Assembly (NCBI GenBank): GCA_944322785.1
Contig: CALUPW010000006.1
Span: 1-64,000 of the forward strand
Direction: 5' to 3'
Length of the DNA stretch: 64,000 bases
DNA from: Candidatus Gastranaerophilales bacterium
GTDB taxonomy: Bacteria; Cyanobacteriota; Vampirovibrionia; Gastranaerophilales; Gastranaerophilaceae
Shown here: piece by piece, positions 8,529 to 17,253 of the stretch
How the letters are laid out: each line of letters begins with the position of its first letter
Position numbering within the stretch: position 1 is the first letter of the stretch
Translations under genes and position numbers: made by a program
Notes under the pieces: model-generated
The model's input: the letters and a program-made list of their open reading frames with translations, nothing else
What the model was told of the DNA's origin: nothing
Databases searched by the model: none

Positions 8529-9149
8529 ATGATTATAAAACAATATATTGCAGGCCCTATTGAGGCAAATAATTATCTTGTTGCGGATGAAAAAACAAAA
8601 GAAGCCGTTTTGATTGACTGTTCCGAAACAGTTGAAAAGCTTCTTAACGATGTCAAAACTCTCGGGTTAAATGTAAAATACATTCTGCTTACCCACGGAC
8701 ATTTTGACCATGTGATGGGCGTAAATGATATGAAAGAAAAACTTGGTGCAAAGGTTTTGATAAACGAAAAAGATAAATCTCAGGTTGAAATGACCAAAAC
8801 AATCCTTAGAACTTTCGGGATTTTCGTTGACAAAAATCCCGAGTATGATGAATTTATAGACGGAAATACAGAACTGAAAATCGGTGACATCCCGATTAAA
8901 ATTTTTGAAACTCCCGGTCACACTGAGGGCGGAATGTGTTATTATATTGACGGGAAACTTTTTTCGGGCGACACTTTATTTAAAAATTATGTCGGACGTA
9001 CGGATTTGCCCGGCGGAAATTTTTCAAAGCTTGAAAACAGTATTAAAAATATTTTATACAAACTTGATGACAGTACGGAAGTTTTTCCCGGACACAATGA
9101 AATGACCACGATAGGTTATGAAAAGAAACATAATGAAATTGTACAATAA
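8529..9149 (+). CDS. MBL-fold metallohydrolase, glyoxalase II-like
   Basis: A 206-residue metallo-beta-lactamase-fold hydrolase. The metal-binding motif HGHFDH is near residue 56, TPGHTEG near 130, SGDTLF near 149 and PGHNEMT near 190, giving a complete two-metal site. The length and motif spacing match the small single-domain glyoxalase II-like group (YcbL type), which lacks the full glutathione-binding C-terminus. Substrate is unknown; thioester hydrolysis is possible. The ATG directly follows the kdsA stop (TAAATG), so the two are co-transcribed and probably translationally coupled. Confidence 0.88.
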   Translation: MIIKQYIAGPIEANNYLVADEKTKEAVLIDCSETVEKLLNDVKTLGLNVKYILLTHGHFDHVMGVNDMKEKLGAKVLINEKDKSQVEMTKTILRTFGIFVDKNPEYDEFIDGNTELKIGDIPIKIFETPGHTEGGMCYYIDGKLFSGDTLFKNYVGRTDLPGGNFSKLENSIKNILYKLDDSTEVFPGHNEMTTIGYEKKHNEIVQ

Positions 9150-9158
9150 GAGGCGGAA

Positions 9159-10193
9159 ATGAAAGAACAACTGGAAAAAATTTATAGCGATGCATCTGCT
9201 GAAATTGAAAAATCAGCTTCAATAAATGATTTGGATGAAATTAAGGCAAAATATTTGAGCCGCAAAGGTGAATTTAACGAGATTAAAAAGAATTTAAAAA
9301 ATCTCTCAGACACAGACAAACGAATTGTCGGTTCGCTTGCAAACGAAATTACGCAGAAACTCGAGGCATCAATCAAATCAAAATATGATGAATTTTACAA
9401 AAAAGAACTTGATGCAAAACTTTTGAAAGAAAGAATTGACATAACTTTACCGGGGAAATTTGACAGAATGGGCAAGGCGCACCCTCTAACCACAACGACC
9501 AACGAAATTGTTTCAATTTTCCAGAGTCTGGGATTTTCGGTTGTATCAAACGACAAATCACCGGAAGTTGAAACCGAATATTATAACTTTGATGCGCTGA
9601 ATGTGCCGAAAGACCACCCTGCACGTGACATGCAGGATACGTTCTACGTAAAACATGCGTCGAATGTAATTTTGCGAAGCCAGACATCAGGTGCGCAAAT
9701 TCATGCAATGGAAGGAAAAAATCCGCCGATAAGAATTATTGCACCGGGAAGAGTTTACAGAAACGAAAATGTTAATGCTCGCAAAAACAACTTTTTCCAT
9801 CAGATTGAAGGGCTTTATGTTGACAAAGACATAACCTTCGGTGATTTAAAAGGTGTTTTGAATGAATTTATCAGAATTTACTTTGGCGCAAGCCGTCCGA
9901 CAAGATTCAGAAACAGCTTTTTCCCGTTCACAGAGCCTTCTGCAGAAGTTGACGTTCAATGTATTATGTGCGAAGGTAAAGGCTGCCGTACCTGTTCCGG
10001 AACCGGCTGGCTGGAAATTCTGGGATCCGGAATGGTTGATCCGAATGTTTTAAGGAATGTCGGAATTGATCCTGATATTTATTCAGGCTTTGCGTTCGGA
10101 ATGGGTGTTGAAAGACTTGCAATGCTCAAATATGCAATTGATGATATAAGACTTTTCTTTAATAACGACGAAAGATTTTTAAATCAGTTTTAA
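9159..10193 (+). CDS. pheS: phenylalanyl-tRNA synthetase alpha subunit
   Basis: Charges tRNA-Phe with phenylalanine as half of the PheS2-PheT2 enzyme. The N-terminal coiled coil (about 1-85) binds tRNA. The class II core follows: motif 2 as GRVYRNENVNARKNNFFHQIEG (about 198-220) and motif 3 as GFAFGMGVERLAML near 305. The length of 344 is typical. A Cys-rich stretch, CIMCEGKGCRTCSGTGW, near 270 is a common PheS feature. pheT is not adjacent, unlike in many bacteria. It lies 9 bases after the MBL gene with its own AGGCGG site and ends at a terminator. Confidence 0.95.
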   Translation: MKEQLEKIYSDASAEIEKSASINDLDEIKAKYLSRKGEFNEIKKNLKNLSDTDKRIVGSLANEITQKLEASIKSKYDEFYKKELDAKLLKERIDITLPGKFDRMGKAHPLTTTTNEIVSIFQSLGFSVVSNDKSPEVETEYYNFDALNVPKDHPARDMQDTFYVKHASNVILRSQTSGAQIHAMEGKNPPIRIIAPGRVYRNENVNARKNNFFHQIEGLYVDKDITFGDLKGVLNEFIRIYFGASRPTRFRNSFFPFTEPSAEVDVQCIMCEGKGCRTCSGTGWLEILGSGMVDPNVLRNVGIDPDIYSGFAFGMGVERLAMLKYAIDDIRLFFNNDERFLNQF

Positions 10194-10219
10194 TTTTATT
10201 TAAAAGTTAATTGCAAAAC

Positions 10220-10262
10220 AAAAAGATTCTTCCCGCATACACCAAAGGAAGAATCTTTTTTA
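10220..10262. terminator. bidirectional terminator between pheS and a pseudopilin gene
   Basis: AAAAGATTCTTCC (10221-10233) pairs with GGAAGAATCTTTT (10247-10259) and has T runs on both strands, serving the convergent genes pheS and 10285-11025. Confidence 0.88.
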
Positions 10263-10284
10263 TATATTTAAAACTTCCACATGA

Positions 10285-11025
10285 TTATTTCGGAAGATTT
10301 TTCCAGTATCCGCTTTTGTTGTCATCGGGATTTATGTCGTTCATCGCATAATAAGAACAGCCAACACCGTTTGCCTGTTGATTTGACTTTACAGAACACG
10401 GAGAGCCGGCAACAGTCGGCCATTTTGCATCCTCCAGCTCCTCTTCGGTATAAAGTTTTGACATTTGTAACGGTTTTATAACATCCTGATCATCAAGAAC
10501 TGCAAAGGTAAATATATCAAATCCATATCTGTTGGGTTTTTGATAAGGTCCGTTTGTATCAACATCAAAAAAGATTTGTGATGAATTAATCACAACACCG
10601 ACACTTGAACCATCCGGAAGAATTCTAAGCGGACGTGGAGCTCCGGTATATTCATAATCATCATTGCTGTCTTTTGAATTTCCTGTATAAAAAGTTACTG
10701 ATTTATTATAATTTGTAACAATATAATTTTCTGCAATATTTACAACCCCGAGATTTTTATAAAAAGTATCCCTCAATACTTTTGACTGAGGGTAAACTTT
10801 ATTAACCTCATCATATGTTGCATAAGCCTTGCGAAGATTTGTAACACCAAGTTCCTGCTGTGTCATAAGATATGCTTTTGAAAGATTTGAATAAGCCTTT
10901 TTAAATGCTGTTTCATAAACTTTTGCCTGATAATTCTTTATCAGCTGCGGAAACGTCATTGCGGCAACTATTCCGATTATGCCAAGTGTAATTAAGACTT
11001 CTGCCATTGTAAAAGCTTTTTTCAT
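10285..11025 (-). CDS. prepilin-type N-terminal domain protein (pseudopilin-like)
   Basis: A 246-residue protein beginning MKKAFTMAEVLITLG, a class III signal peptide: two lysines, then a cleavage site before F with E at mature position 5, and a hydrophobic helix IGIVAAMTFP. The rest is a long variable periplasmic domain with a helix (LSKAYLMTQQELG) and then beta-rich sequence. Prepilin peptidase would cleave between A4 and F5. The family belongs to type IV pilus or type II secretion-like assemblies; its assembly machinery is not in this window. It is divergent from an XRE regulator at 11157, as is the paralogue at 30539-31303. Confidence 0.85.
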   Translation of the reverse strand: MKKAFTMAEVLITLGIIGIVAAMTFPQLIKNYQAKVYETAFKKAYSNLSKAYLMTQQELGVTNLRKAYATYDEVNKVYPQSKVLRDTFYKNLGVVNIAENYIVTNYNKSVTFYTGNSKDSNDDYEYTGAPRPLRILPDGSSVGVVINSSQIFFDVDTNGPYQKPNRYGFDIFTFAVLDDQDVIKPLQMSKLYTEEELEDAKWPTVAGSPCSVKSNQQANGVGCSYYAMNDINPDDNKSGYWKNLPK

Positions 11026-11156
11026 ATTTCATCCTTTAATATATCAAGTTTTTAACACTTTCATATCGTAGCACATCATGTTACTTAATGCAATACATCA
11101 ATTTTATGACCTGATACATCCTTTTAATATAAAAAATATAAGGGTTAAATTTTATT
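11026..11156. promoter_or_regulatory. divergent promoter region of pseudopilin and XRE regulator
   Basis: A 131-base AT-rich region between divergent starts. It contains repeated ACATC(A/C) elements (within CACATCATG, ATACATCAA and ATACATCC, about 11069-11122) that could be operator half sites for the adjacent XRE protein. The AAGGG ahead of the XRE gene lies about 12 bases before its ATG. Confidence 0.4.
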
Positions 11157-11474
11157 ATGGATATCAAGAAAAAATTTGGGATAAAATTACGTGAAATACG
11201 TACAACTAAAGGATTTACACAGGAAAAAATGGCTGAAAAAATTGAAATTCAACCTGAAAACTACTCAAGAATTGAAAACGGACTTTCATTTCCAAAACCT
11301 GAAAATCTCGTTAAACTGAGCAAAGTTTTGGGGGTAGAAATCGCCGAACTTTTTCAATTCAATGAAATTAATGATTACGACGGAATTCTTGATGCCATAA
11401 TAGCTAAACTTCACAATGACAAAGAAGCAACTGTTATGACGTACAAATTTTTAAAAAGTCTGGGAAAATTATAG
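11157..11474 (+). CDS. XRE-family helix-turn-helix regulator
   Basis: A 105-residue protein whose first 65 residues are a Cro/C1-type helix-turn-helix: GIKLREIRTTKGFTQEKMAEKI, then ENYSRIENGLSFPKPENLVKLSKVLGVEIAELF. The C-terminal 40 residues are a short tail (DAIIAKLHNDKEATVMTYKFL) that may dimerise. It is a likely local DNA-binding repressor. It is divergent from the pseudopilin at 10285-11025, which makes that gene the obvious target; the same arrangement recurs at 31404. It ends tail to tail one base before the SIS-protein gene. Confidence 0.85.
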   Translation: MDIKKKFGIKLREIRTTKGFTQEKMAEKIEIQPENYSRIENGLSFPKPENLVKLSKVLGVEIAELFQFNEINDYDGILDAIIAKLHNDKEATVMTYKFLKSLGKL

Positions 11475-12539
11475 TTATTTTACAACTTTATTAAGCCCGT
11501 GGGGTTTGTCGACATTTCGTTTAAGTTTTTTGGCAATTTCAAGTGCCAGAAGCTGGATAATTACAACCAGACAGAAAAATTTCACAATAACGCTTTCACA
11601 GTCAATATTTATATGAAAGTCAGCATTTACTTTTTCATTTGAATTCCCGATTAAACAAAGTACAGGGTCATAATCTTCCTGAATTTTGTTTAAGTTTTTT
11701 ATTGCCGTATAACTTAAATCGTCAACAGAAATGTGAATTTGCGCCATTTTGTTATTTAAAACAGCAACATGCCCGTGCATGAACTCGCCAAGAATGCTTG
11801 AATAAACATTTATATATGAGGTTTCCTTAATTTTTAGGGAAGCTTCTTTGGCAATTGCATAAGAAATTCCGTCTGCTGTAACAACCAGATTTTTAAATTC
11901 CGATAAGGATTTTGCAACTTCTTTAATCTGCTCATGCAGTGAGTATGTTTCATTCACAAATTTTGATAATAATTTTAGCTGTTCCAGATACGGGTTTATA
12001 TCAATACCTTTAGTTTGCGCATATTTAAGAACAAGCAGAGTTGAACAGAGCATCTGAGTTGTTAAAGATTTGGTTGCTGCAATACTTTTTTCCTCACCCG
12101 CAAGACAGTCTATTTTGTAATCTGCAGCCTGCCAGATTGTTGACTCTTTTTTGTTTGTGATACAGAGAGTTTTCATCCCGTATTCTTTAGCTTTGTTAAG
12201 CGCCTTGTTTGTATCCGAAGTTTCCCCGGACTGGGTTATAAATACATAAAGAAAATCATTCCCGTGCGGAACAACAGATTTTAGGAGGAACTCGCTTGAA
12301 TAGATTGCGCCGGCTTCCATATCCGCAATATTGCCGAACAAATCTGCAGCATATCTTGCGCAGTGATATGATGAACCGCTCGCAACCAGAACGACTTTGC
12401 GAATATCTGAAGGTATTTCAAACTGTATTGAATTATCAGCACCAACATGAGCAGATAGAAGATTTTCAAGCACTATTGCCTGCTCAAAAATTTCTTCTTC
12501 CATGCTTGATTTTTTTTCGTTTTCTTCTTTAAAAAACAT
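11475..12539 (-). CDS. SIS-domain sugar isomerase, GlmS isomerase-half-like
   Basis: A 354-residue protein with two SIS phosphosugar-binding domains. It lines up with the isomerase half of glucosamine-6-phosphate synthase: MEEEIFEQ, ASGSSYHCARYAA (about 55), TQSGETSDTNKAL (about 105), KSIAATKSLTTQ (about 153), GEFMHGHVAVL (about 255) and the tail VDKPHGLNKVVK. The N-terminal glutamine-hydrolysing domain, with its catalytic Cys, is absent. It may therefore deaminate or isomerise aminosugar phosphates (AgaS, FrlB or NagB-like roles) rather than make glucosamine-6-phosphate from glutamine. The substrate is not assignable. gatB lies just upstream on the same strand. Confidence 0.82.
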   Translation of the reverse strand: MFFKEENEKKSSMEEEIFEQAIVLENLLSAHVGADNSIQFEIPSDIRKVVLVASGSSYHCARYAADLFGNIADMEAGAIYSSEFLLKSVVPHGNDFLYVFITQSGETSDTNKALNKAKEYGMKTLCITNKKESTIWQAADYKIDCLAGEEKSIAATKSLTTQMLCSTLLVLKYAQTKGIDINPYLEQLKLLSKFVNETYSLHEQIKEVAKSLSEFKNLVVTADGISYAIAKEASLKIKETSYINVYSSILGEFMHGHVAVLNNKMAQIHISVDDLSYTAIKNLNKIQEDYDPVLCLIGNSNEKVNADFHINIDCESVIVKFFCLVVIIQLLALEIAKKLKRNVDKPHGLNKVVK

Positions 12540-12555
12540 TCTGCACCATAAGAGT

Positions 12556-13998
12556 TTAACCGAGAATTTCTTTTAACAAATCATTAACAGCCTTTGGATT
12601 TGCACGGCCTTTTGTTTCTTTCATAACCTGACCGACAAAAAATCCGAGAAGCTGTGTTTTGCCGCCCTTGTAAGCTTCAACCTGCTGCGGATTTGCGTCA
12701 ACTACTTTTTTAACAACTTCTTTTATAGCATTTTCATCCGTAATCTGGCTTAAGCCTCGTTTTTCAACAATTGATGATGCCTTTTCACCTGTTTTCATCA
12801 TATCAACAATAATTTGTTTTCCGATGTTGTTTGAAATTGTATTCTTTTCAATCAATCCTATTAATTCAACAAGATTTTCAGGTGTAAGTTTTGTATCCGT
12901 AATTTCAATATGGTCTTCTTTTAAATATGCGGCAATTTCGCCCATAATAAAGTTTACAGCAATTTTTGGAGTTGCGCCTAGTTTAAGAACTTCGTCAAAG
13001 AACAATGCAAGTCCCATTTGTTCAACAATAACAGAAGCGTCATATTCACTCAATCCGAGTCCCATATATCTCTGGCGTTTAGCTTCGGGGAGTTCCGGCA
13101 TTTTGTCTTTAATCTCCTGAACCCATTCTCGGGAAATTTCAAGCGGCATCAAATCAGGCTCCGGGAAGTATCTGTAATCATGAGCATCTTCTTTTCCTCT
13201 CATTGATTTTGTTTCACGGGCATTGTCGTCCCACAATCTTGTTTCTTGAACAACTTCACCGCCCTCTTCAACTATTTCTATTTGTCTGTCAATTTCGTAT
13301 TCAATTGCCCGCTGTAACGCTGAAAAACTATTTACGTTTTTAATTTCAGCACGGGTACCGAATTTTTTTGAACCTTTCGGCATGATTGAAATGTTTGCGT
13401 CACATCTCATGGAGCCTTCTTCCAAATTACCGTCACAAACGCCGATATAACGGACAATATTTCGCAATTCTTCCATATACATTCTTGCTTCATCAGAACT
13501 TCTCATATCAGGTTCCGATACAATTTCAAGAAGCGGGGTGCCTGCACGGTTGAGGTCAACAAGAGAATAGCTTGAACCGGCAAGACCTGCTGCACCTGCG
13601 TGAACGAGTTTTCCTGCGTCTTCCTCAAGATGCGCACGTGTTATACCGATTCTTTTGCCTTTTATATCAATATATCCGTTTACGCAAATCGGTTCATCGT
13701 ATTGAGAAATTTGATATCCTTTCGGAAGATCCGGATAAAAATACTGTTTTCTGTCAAATTTGCAACGCTTCGGAATTTCGCAATTAAGAGCAAGCCCTGT
13801 AAGAATTCCCATATTAACAACTTCACGGTTCAATACCGGCAAAACTCCCGGCATTCCTAAGGTAATTGGACTTGTTTCGGAATTCGGTTCTTTACCGAAC
13901 TCTGTTCCGTCGGGGGCGAATATTTTTGATTTGGTTTTCAATTGAGCATGAACTTCCAAACCTATTACGACTTCATACTTGTCTCTTAAGCTTTCCAT
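12556..13998 (-). CDS. gatB: Asp-tRNA(Asn)/Glu-tRNA(Gln) amidotransferase subunit B
   Basis: GatB binds and activates misacylated Glu-tRNA(Gln) or Asp-tRNA(Asn), and GatA supplies ammonia to it. The 480-residue length is typical. Visible motifs: VIGLEVHAQL near the start, DRKQYFYPDLPKGYQISQYDEPI, RAHLEEDAGKL, DLNRAGTPLLEIVSEPD, GSMRCDANIS and DYRYFPEPDL. The C-terminal YqeY-like tail ends in GRANPKAVNDLLKE. Its presence suggests indirect Gln-tRNA or Asn-tRNA formation. gatA and gatC are elsewhere. The start follows AAGGAG. Confidence 0.95.
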   Translation of the reverse strand: MESLRDKYEVVIGLEVHAQLKTKSKIFAPDGTEFGKEPNSETSPITLGMPGVLPVLNREVVNMGILTGLALNCEIPKRCKFDRKQYFYPDLPKGYQISQYDEPICVNGYIDIKGKRIGITRAHLEEDAGKLVHAGAAGLAGSSYSLVDLNRAGTPLLEIVSEPDMRSSDEARMYMEELRNIVRYIGVCDGNLEEGSMRCDANISIMPKGSKKFGTRAEIKNVNSFSALQRAIEYEIDRQIEIVEEGGEVVQETRLWDDNARETKSMRGKEDAHDYRYFPEPDLMPLEISREWVQEIKDKMPELPEAKRQRYMGLGLSEYDASVIVEQMGLALFFDEVLKLGATPKIAVNFIMGEIAAYLKEDHIEITDTKLTPENLVELIGLIEKNTISNNIGKQIIVDMMKTGEKASSIVEKRGLSQITDENAIKEVVKKVVDANPQQVEAYKGGKTQLLGFFVGQVMKETKGRANPKAVNDLLKEILG

Positions 13999-14113
13999 AA
14001 ATTCTCCTTATATATCGACTTTTGTTTTTCTTATTTCTAAATCCGGCGATACAAACCGGAAGTTCTATTACAGCAATATTTTATCACAAAGAAAAATTAT
14101 TTAACTGCAAAAA

Positions 14114-14869
14114 TTATTCGGCAACTACCCGTGCAGGGAAATTATTGCGAAGAAGTTCATTTGCTGCGGCTTGAGCTTTATCTGCACTGCTGTATGAACC
14201 AGCTTGCAGTGTATATGAGCCGTTAAGGTTTTTAACAAATGCACTTACACCGATATTGGCTTCCGAAATTATACCTTTTGCAACTTCTGCCTGTTCTGCC
14301 GATGAATAACTTCCGACATAAACTTTATAAACTTTTGTTGACTGAGCGGGTACCGGTGCCTGCGGAACCTGTTGTGCTGAAGGCTGCGGCTGTTCCTGTA
14401 CCTGAGGTGCCGGTACTTTAGTCTGTTCTTTCTGCTGTTCAATCGGTTCTTCTTTAACTGGCATTGTATTTTGTTCGGGTTTTTCCAGAATTATCGGGGT
14501 TTCTTCCTGTTCTTGAAGCGGTTCTGCCTGAGGACGTTTTTCGGGAATTTTTACTTTTTCATCCAACTCTGGTGAAAATACGGAGTCTTCCCCGCCAACA
14601 CTGTTATCTTCTTCTTGAATTTGTTTTAGTCTGTTGTCAACATTTCCTCTGATTATGCCTTCTTCTTCGTATGTAATTTCAGGCTCATCCCCGATTGCAA
14701 TATCTACATCCGGCGACATTACTTTTGCCATTCCTAAAAATGCCAGCAAAAGTATAAAAAATGCCGAAACAAAAAGTATTAAACTCTGAAACGGTCTTTT
14801 GGTCAGCCTTTTTTTATATTCACGATAAGTTATATGTTCAGGATTCACTATTTGTTTAGGTTCATCCAT
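14114..14869 (-). CDS. SPOR-domain membrane protein
   Basis: A 251-residue protein with one transmembrane helix (about 27-49, LILFVSAFFILLLAFLGMA) after a short cytosolic N-terminus. An acidic and proline/glutamine-rich linker (about 60-170) follows, and then a C-terminal SPOR domain (about 173-250) with two repeats, KVYVGSYSSAEQAEVAKGII and YTLQAGSYSSADKAQAAANEL. SPOR domains bind denuded glycan strands of septal peptidoglycan, so a cell-division role is likely. It is the last gene of the operon HEAT-queC-DUF366-SPOR, two bases after DUF366. Confidence 0.87.
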   Translation of the reverse strand: MDEPKQIVNPEHITYREYKKRLTKRPFQSLILFVSAFFILLLAFLGMAKVMSPDVDIAIGDEPEITYEEEGIIRGNVDNRLKQIQEEDNSVGGEDSVFSPELDEKVKIPEKRPQAEPLQEQEETPIILEKPEQNTMPVKEEPIEQQKEQTKVPAPQVQEQPQPSAQQVPQAPVPAQSTKVYKVYVGSYSSAEQAEVAKGIISEANIGVSAFVKNLNGSYTLQAGSYSSADKAQAAANELLRNNFPARVVAE

Positions 14870-14871
14870 TT

Positions 14872-15426
14872 TTATACTCCTCTTACTTTTGTACTTGCAA
14901 ATATAATATCTTCAAGTTCATTTGAATAATTTTCCATTATTTCGTTAGCGAATTCTTTTATATCCGATATTCCTAAATCATTTTTAAGTCCGCATGCTTT
15001 TACCGGAGCGCCTTCGGAATCTATGTTGATACCAGTATGAATTAAGATTGAAGTCAAGGATTTTGTTGCTATTGAAACGGTTAACTTTTTACCCTCAACA
15101 AACAAATCATCCCCGTTTCTTATAACTTTTATTCCTCTTTTTTCAAGAGCTTCTTTTATTATACAAATCAAAAGCCGCTGGCGAAAAACACCTTCTGTTA
15201 AATCAACATTAAACTGTTCCGTTATAAAACTCAGCATTTCTTTGCTGTAAATGGGTTCGTTATTGATTACATCTTCAATATCAACCATTTCGGAAAGTTT
15301 GACTTCGCATTCGCCCGTAAACGCAACAATTGCATCGCCCTGTATTTTAAAATTTTTATATATCCAGTGCGGTGACAATTGCCAGCCTTCGTATTTAATT
15401 TCGTTTTCTATAAGTTTATATTTCAT
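14872..15426 (-). CDS. DUF366 family protein
   Basis: A 184-residue protein recognised as DUF366 from YEGWQLSPHWIY near residue 13, the IQGDAIVAFTGECEV segment, EMVDIEDV, and a C-terminal LTSILIHTGINIDSEGAPVKACGL. The family has no established activity; homologues often sit near 7-deazaguanine (queuosine) genes. Here its ATG overlaps the queC stop (TAATG), so it is translationally coupled to queC. A role in queuosine precursor metabolism is inference from this context. Confidence 0.75.
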   Translation of the reverse strand: MKYKLIENEIKYEGWQLSPHWIYKNFKIQGDAIVAFTGECEVKLSEMVDIEDVINNEPIYSKEMLSFITEQFNVDLTEGVFRQRLLICIIKEALEKRGIKVIRNGDDLFVEGKKLTVSIATKSLTSILIHTGINIDSEGAPVKACGLKNDLGISDIKEFANEIMENYSNELEDIIFASTKVRGV

Positions 15427-16097
15427 TACCTGTCAAACAGTTTGTTTATATATTTTGTATCTTTATTATACAACAAAGCATTTTTTAATCTCATACAAGA
15501 TTCACATACTTCGCAGTGTCTTTCCCCGCCCTGATAACAGCTGTAAACATATTCAAGCGGAATATTGTTGTTTAATGCCTGTTTTACTATATCATTCTTG
15601 TCATAATTTATCAAGGGAGCAAGAACTTTTGGGTGTTTTAAGGTTGAATATTCAAATTCTTTGTTTATGCATTCGATAAATTCTTTTGTATTGTCCGGAA
15701 AAGTTTGTGCCTCCTCTTTATTTGCTCCGATTATTAAAAAATCATAATCTTCGCTGTCGGCAAAACTGCCTGCAATATTCAAAAACAAGCCGTTACGGTT
15801 CGGCACCCAGACGTTTTTTGCACTTTCGTTCAAATTTGAAAGCTGAGTGCCTGTGGGAATTTCTTTTTCCGAACAAAGGGAAGTATGAGTAATGTTTTTT
15901 AAAAAATCCAATTTGATAACTTTATGTTTGAGATTATAATAATCACAAATCTTAGCAGATGATGAAATTTCCTCATTTACGGATTTTTGTCCGTAATCAA
16001 ATGTCAGAGCAAGCTCTACATTATATTTTTCTTTTGAAAGTCCCAGGCTGACCAGAGAATCCAGACCGCCTGAAAGTAAAACTATTGATTTAACCAT
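15426..16097 (-). CDS. queC: 7-cyano-7-deazaguanine synthase
   Basis: Converts 7-carboxy-7-deazaguanine to preQ0 with ATP and ammonia, on the queuosine tRNA-modification pathway. The ATP-pyrophosphatase loop LLSGGLDSLV lies near the N-terminus, TFDYGQKS near 33, VPNRNGLFL near 95, and a C-terminal four-Cys zinc site as CYQGGERHCEVCESC (about 187-201). The reading frame is open back to 16157, but the family start MVKSIVLLSGG is at 16097 and overlaps the end of the HEAT gene by 8 bases (ATGGTTAA). That gives 223 residues, the usual length. No other queuosine gene is in the window. Confidence 0.93.
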   Translation of the reverse strand: MVKSIVLLSGGLDSLVSLGLSKEKYNVELALTFDYGQKSVNEEISSSAKICDYYNLKHKVIKLDFLKNITHTSLCSEKEIPTGTQLSNLNESAKNVWVPNRNGLFLNIAGSFADSEDYDFLIIGANKEEAQTFPDNTKEFIECINKEFEYSTLKHPKVLAPLINYDKNDIVKQALNNNIPLEYVYSCYQGGERHCEVCESCMRLKNALLYNKDTKYINKLFDR

Positions 16098-17082
16098 CCA
16101 GTTCCTCTTTGAATTTTTTTGCGAATTCCTCATCTGCATCGGTTTCATATTCATCAATCAATGAAACTGCTTCTACTTTCAGAACATCCGAATAAAACGG
16201 CTCTCGAATTACTTCATCTAATATTGAACGACCTTGAAGATTATACAAAGCTACGAGTGCATTCTTTTTAACTTCGTCATCATCATCCAGAAGACAACCT
16301 TTTATTGTTTCAAAAGCTTCAGGATGGTCGCTTTCCATAATTGCCTCAATTGCATTTATTCTAATTTGCGGAGAATCATCCATCAGAGTCATTTTGAGTG
16401 CATTAAAAACTCTTTCGTTGTCGCTTAAGCGCAGTTTTCCAAGCGCTTCTATAACCCGTTCTTTTAGAAATGTGAACTTATCAATAATTCCCTGTTTTGT
16501 TTCCAGAATACTTACAAGAGGATCAACGGCTCTGATATCTCCCAGCATACCGAGAGCTGAGGCTGCAGACTCCCGAAGATAAACAGATTTTTCGTTCTCA
16601 TCTTTTACAACATCAATCAATGGCGCTACCGCATATTTGTCGCCGATTTTGCCGAGTGCATCCGCACAGGCAAATCTTACTTTGTAATTTTCATCTTTAT
16701 TATTTAAACAATATAAAAGAGGTGTAACAGCTGATGTGTCACGATAATTTGCAATCGCTTTTGCGCACATTACCCTAACATTTATATAATTTTCTTTCTC
16801 TTTTGCATCGAGATTTTCCGTATTTTTTAGCAGCAAAATATCAACAAGAACTGATAACGTCGAATGGTTTCGATGACGGTCTGCAAGAGCGATTACATTC
16901 ATCAAAATTCCGGCGGATTTGGAATTTGTTAATATATAATTATATATCTGCACGAGTTCTTCGTCGGAAAACGTCTTGTCCAGCTCTGATATACGTGAAA
17001 GTAAGGCTTCCTCATCTGAAGCATCTAACAAATTATATTTTTCGGCGATTGCCTCTAAATTTAATTTGCCGTCCTCGGTCAT
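16090..17082 (-). CDS. HEAT-repeat protein
   Basis: A 330-residue all-helical protein made of about seven HEAT or PBS-lyase-type repeats of 30-35 residues. The recurring pattern is A(x)ALGxxGDxRAVxPLxxxL, for example ADALGKIGDKYAVAPLIDVV, ASALGMLGDIRAVDPLVSIL and the IRINAIEAI and VKKNALVAL units. Such proteins are scaffolds or, in cyanobacteria, lyases for bilin attachment; with no phycobiliprotein context, a scaffold role is more likely. It starts the operon with queC, DUF366 and the SPOR protein, with an AAGGGAG site. Confidence 0.85.
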   Translation of the reverse strand: MTEDGKLNLEAIAEKYNLLDASDEEALLSRISELDKTFSDEELVQIYNYILTNSKSAGILMNVIALADRHRNHSTLSVLVDILLLKNTENLDAKEKENYINVRVMCAKAIANYRDTSAVTPLLYCLNNKDENYKVRFACADALGKIGDKYAVAPLIDVVKDENEKSVYLRESAASALGMLGDIRAVDPLVSILETKQGIIDKFTFLKERVIEALGKLRLSDNERVFNALKMTLMDDSPQIRINAIEAIMESDHPEAFETIKGCLLDDDDEVKKNALVALYNLQGRSILDEVIREPFYSDVLKVEAVSLIDEYETDADEEFAKKFKEELDG

Positions 17083-17253
17083 ATTTTGACTCCCTTAAGT
17101 TACCCCCTTGTATGATAGAAAAATACTATAAAAACGTTTTTTTTTCAAGCTGTTAACAATTTCTATAATATTTTTATTCGTTCTTATTCGTAAAAAACAT
17201 GGTGCAGGATTACAAAATCCAAACACCATGTCGTTAAACAGTTTTCTTAAAAA

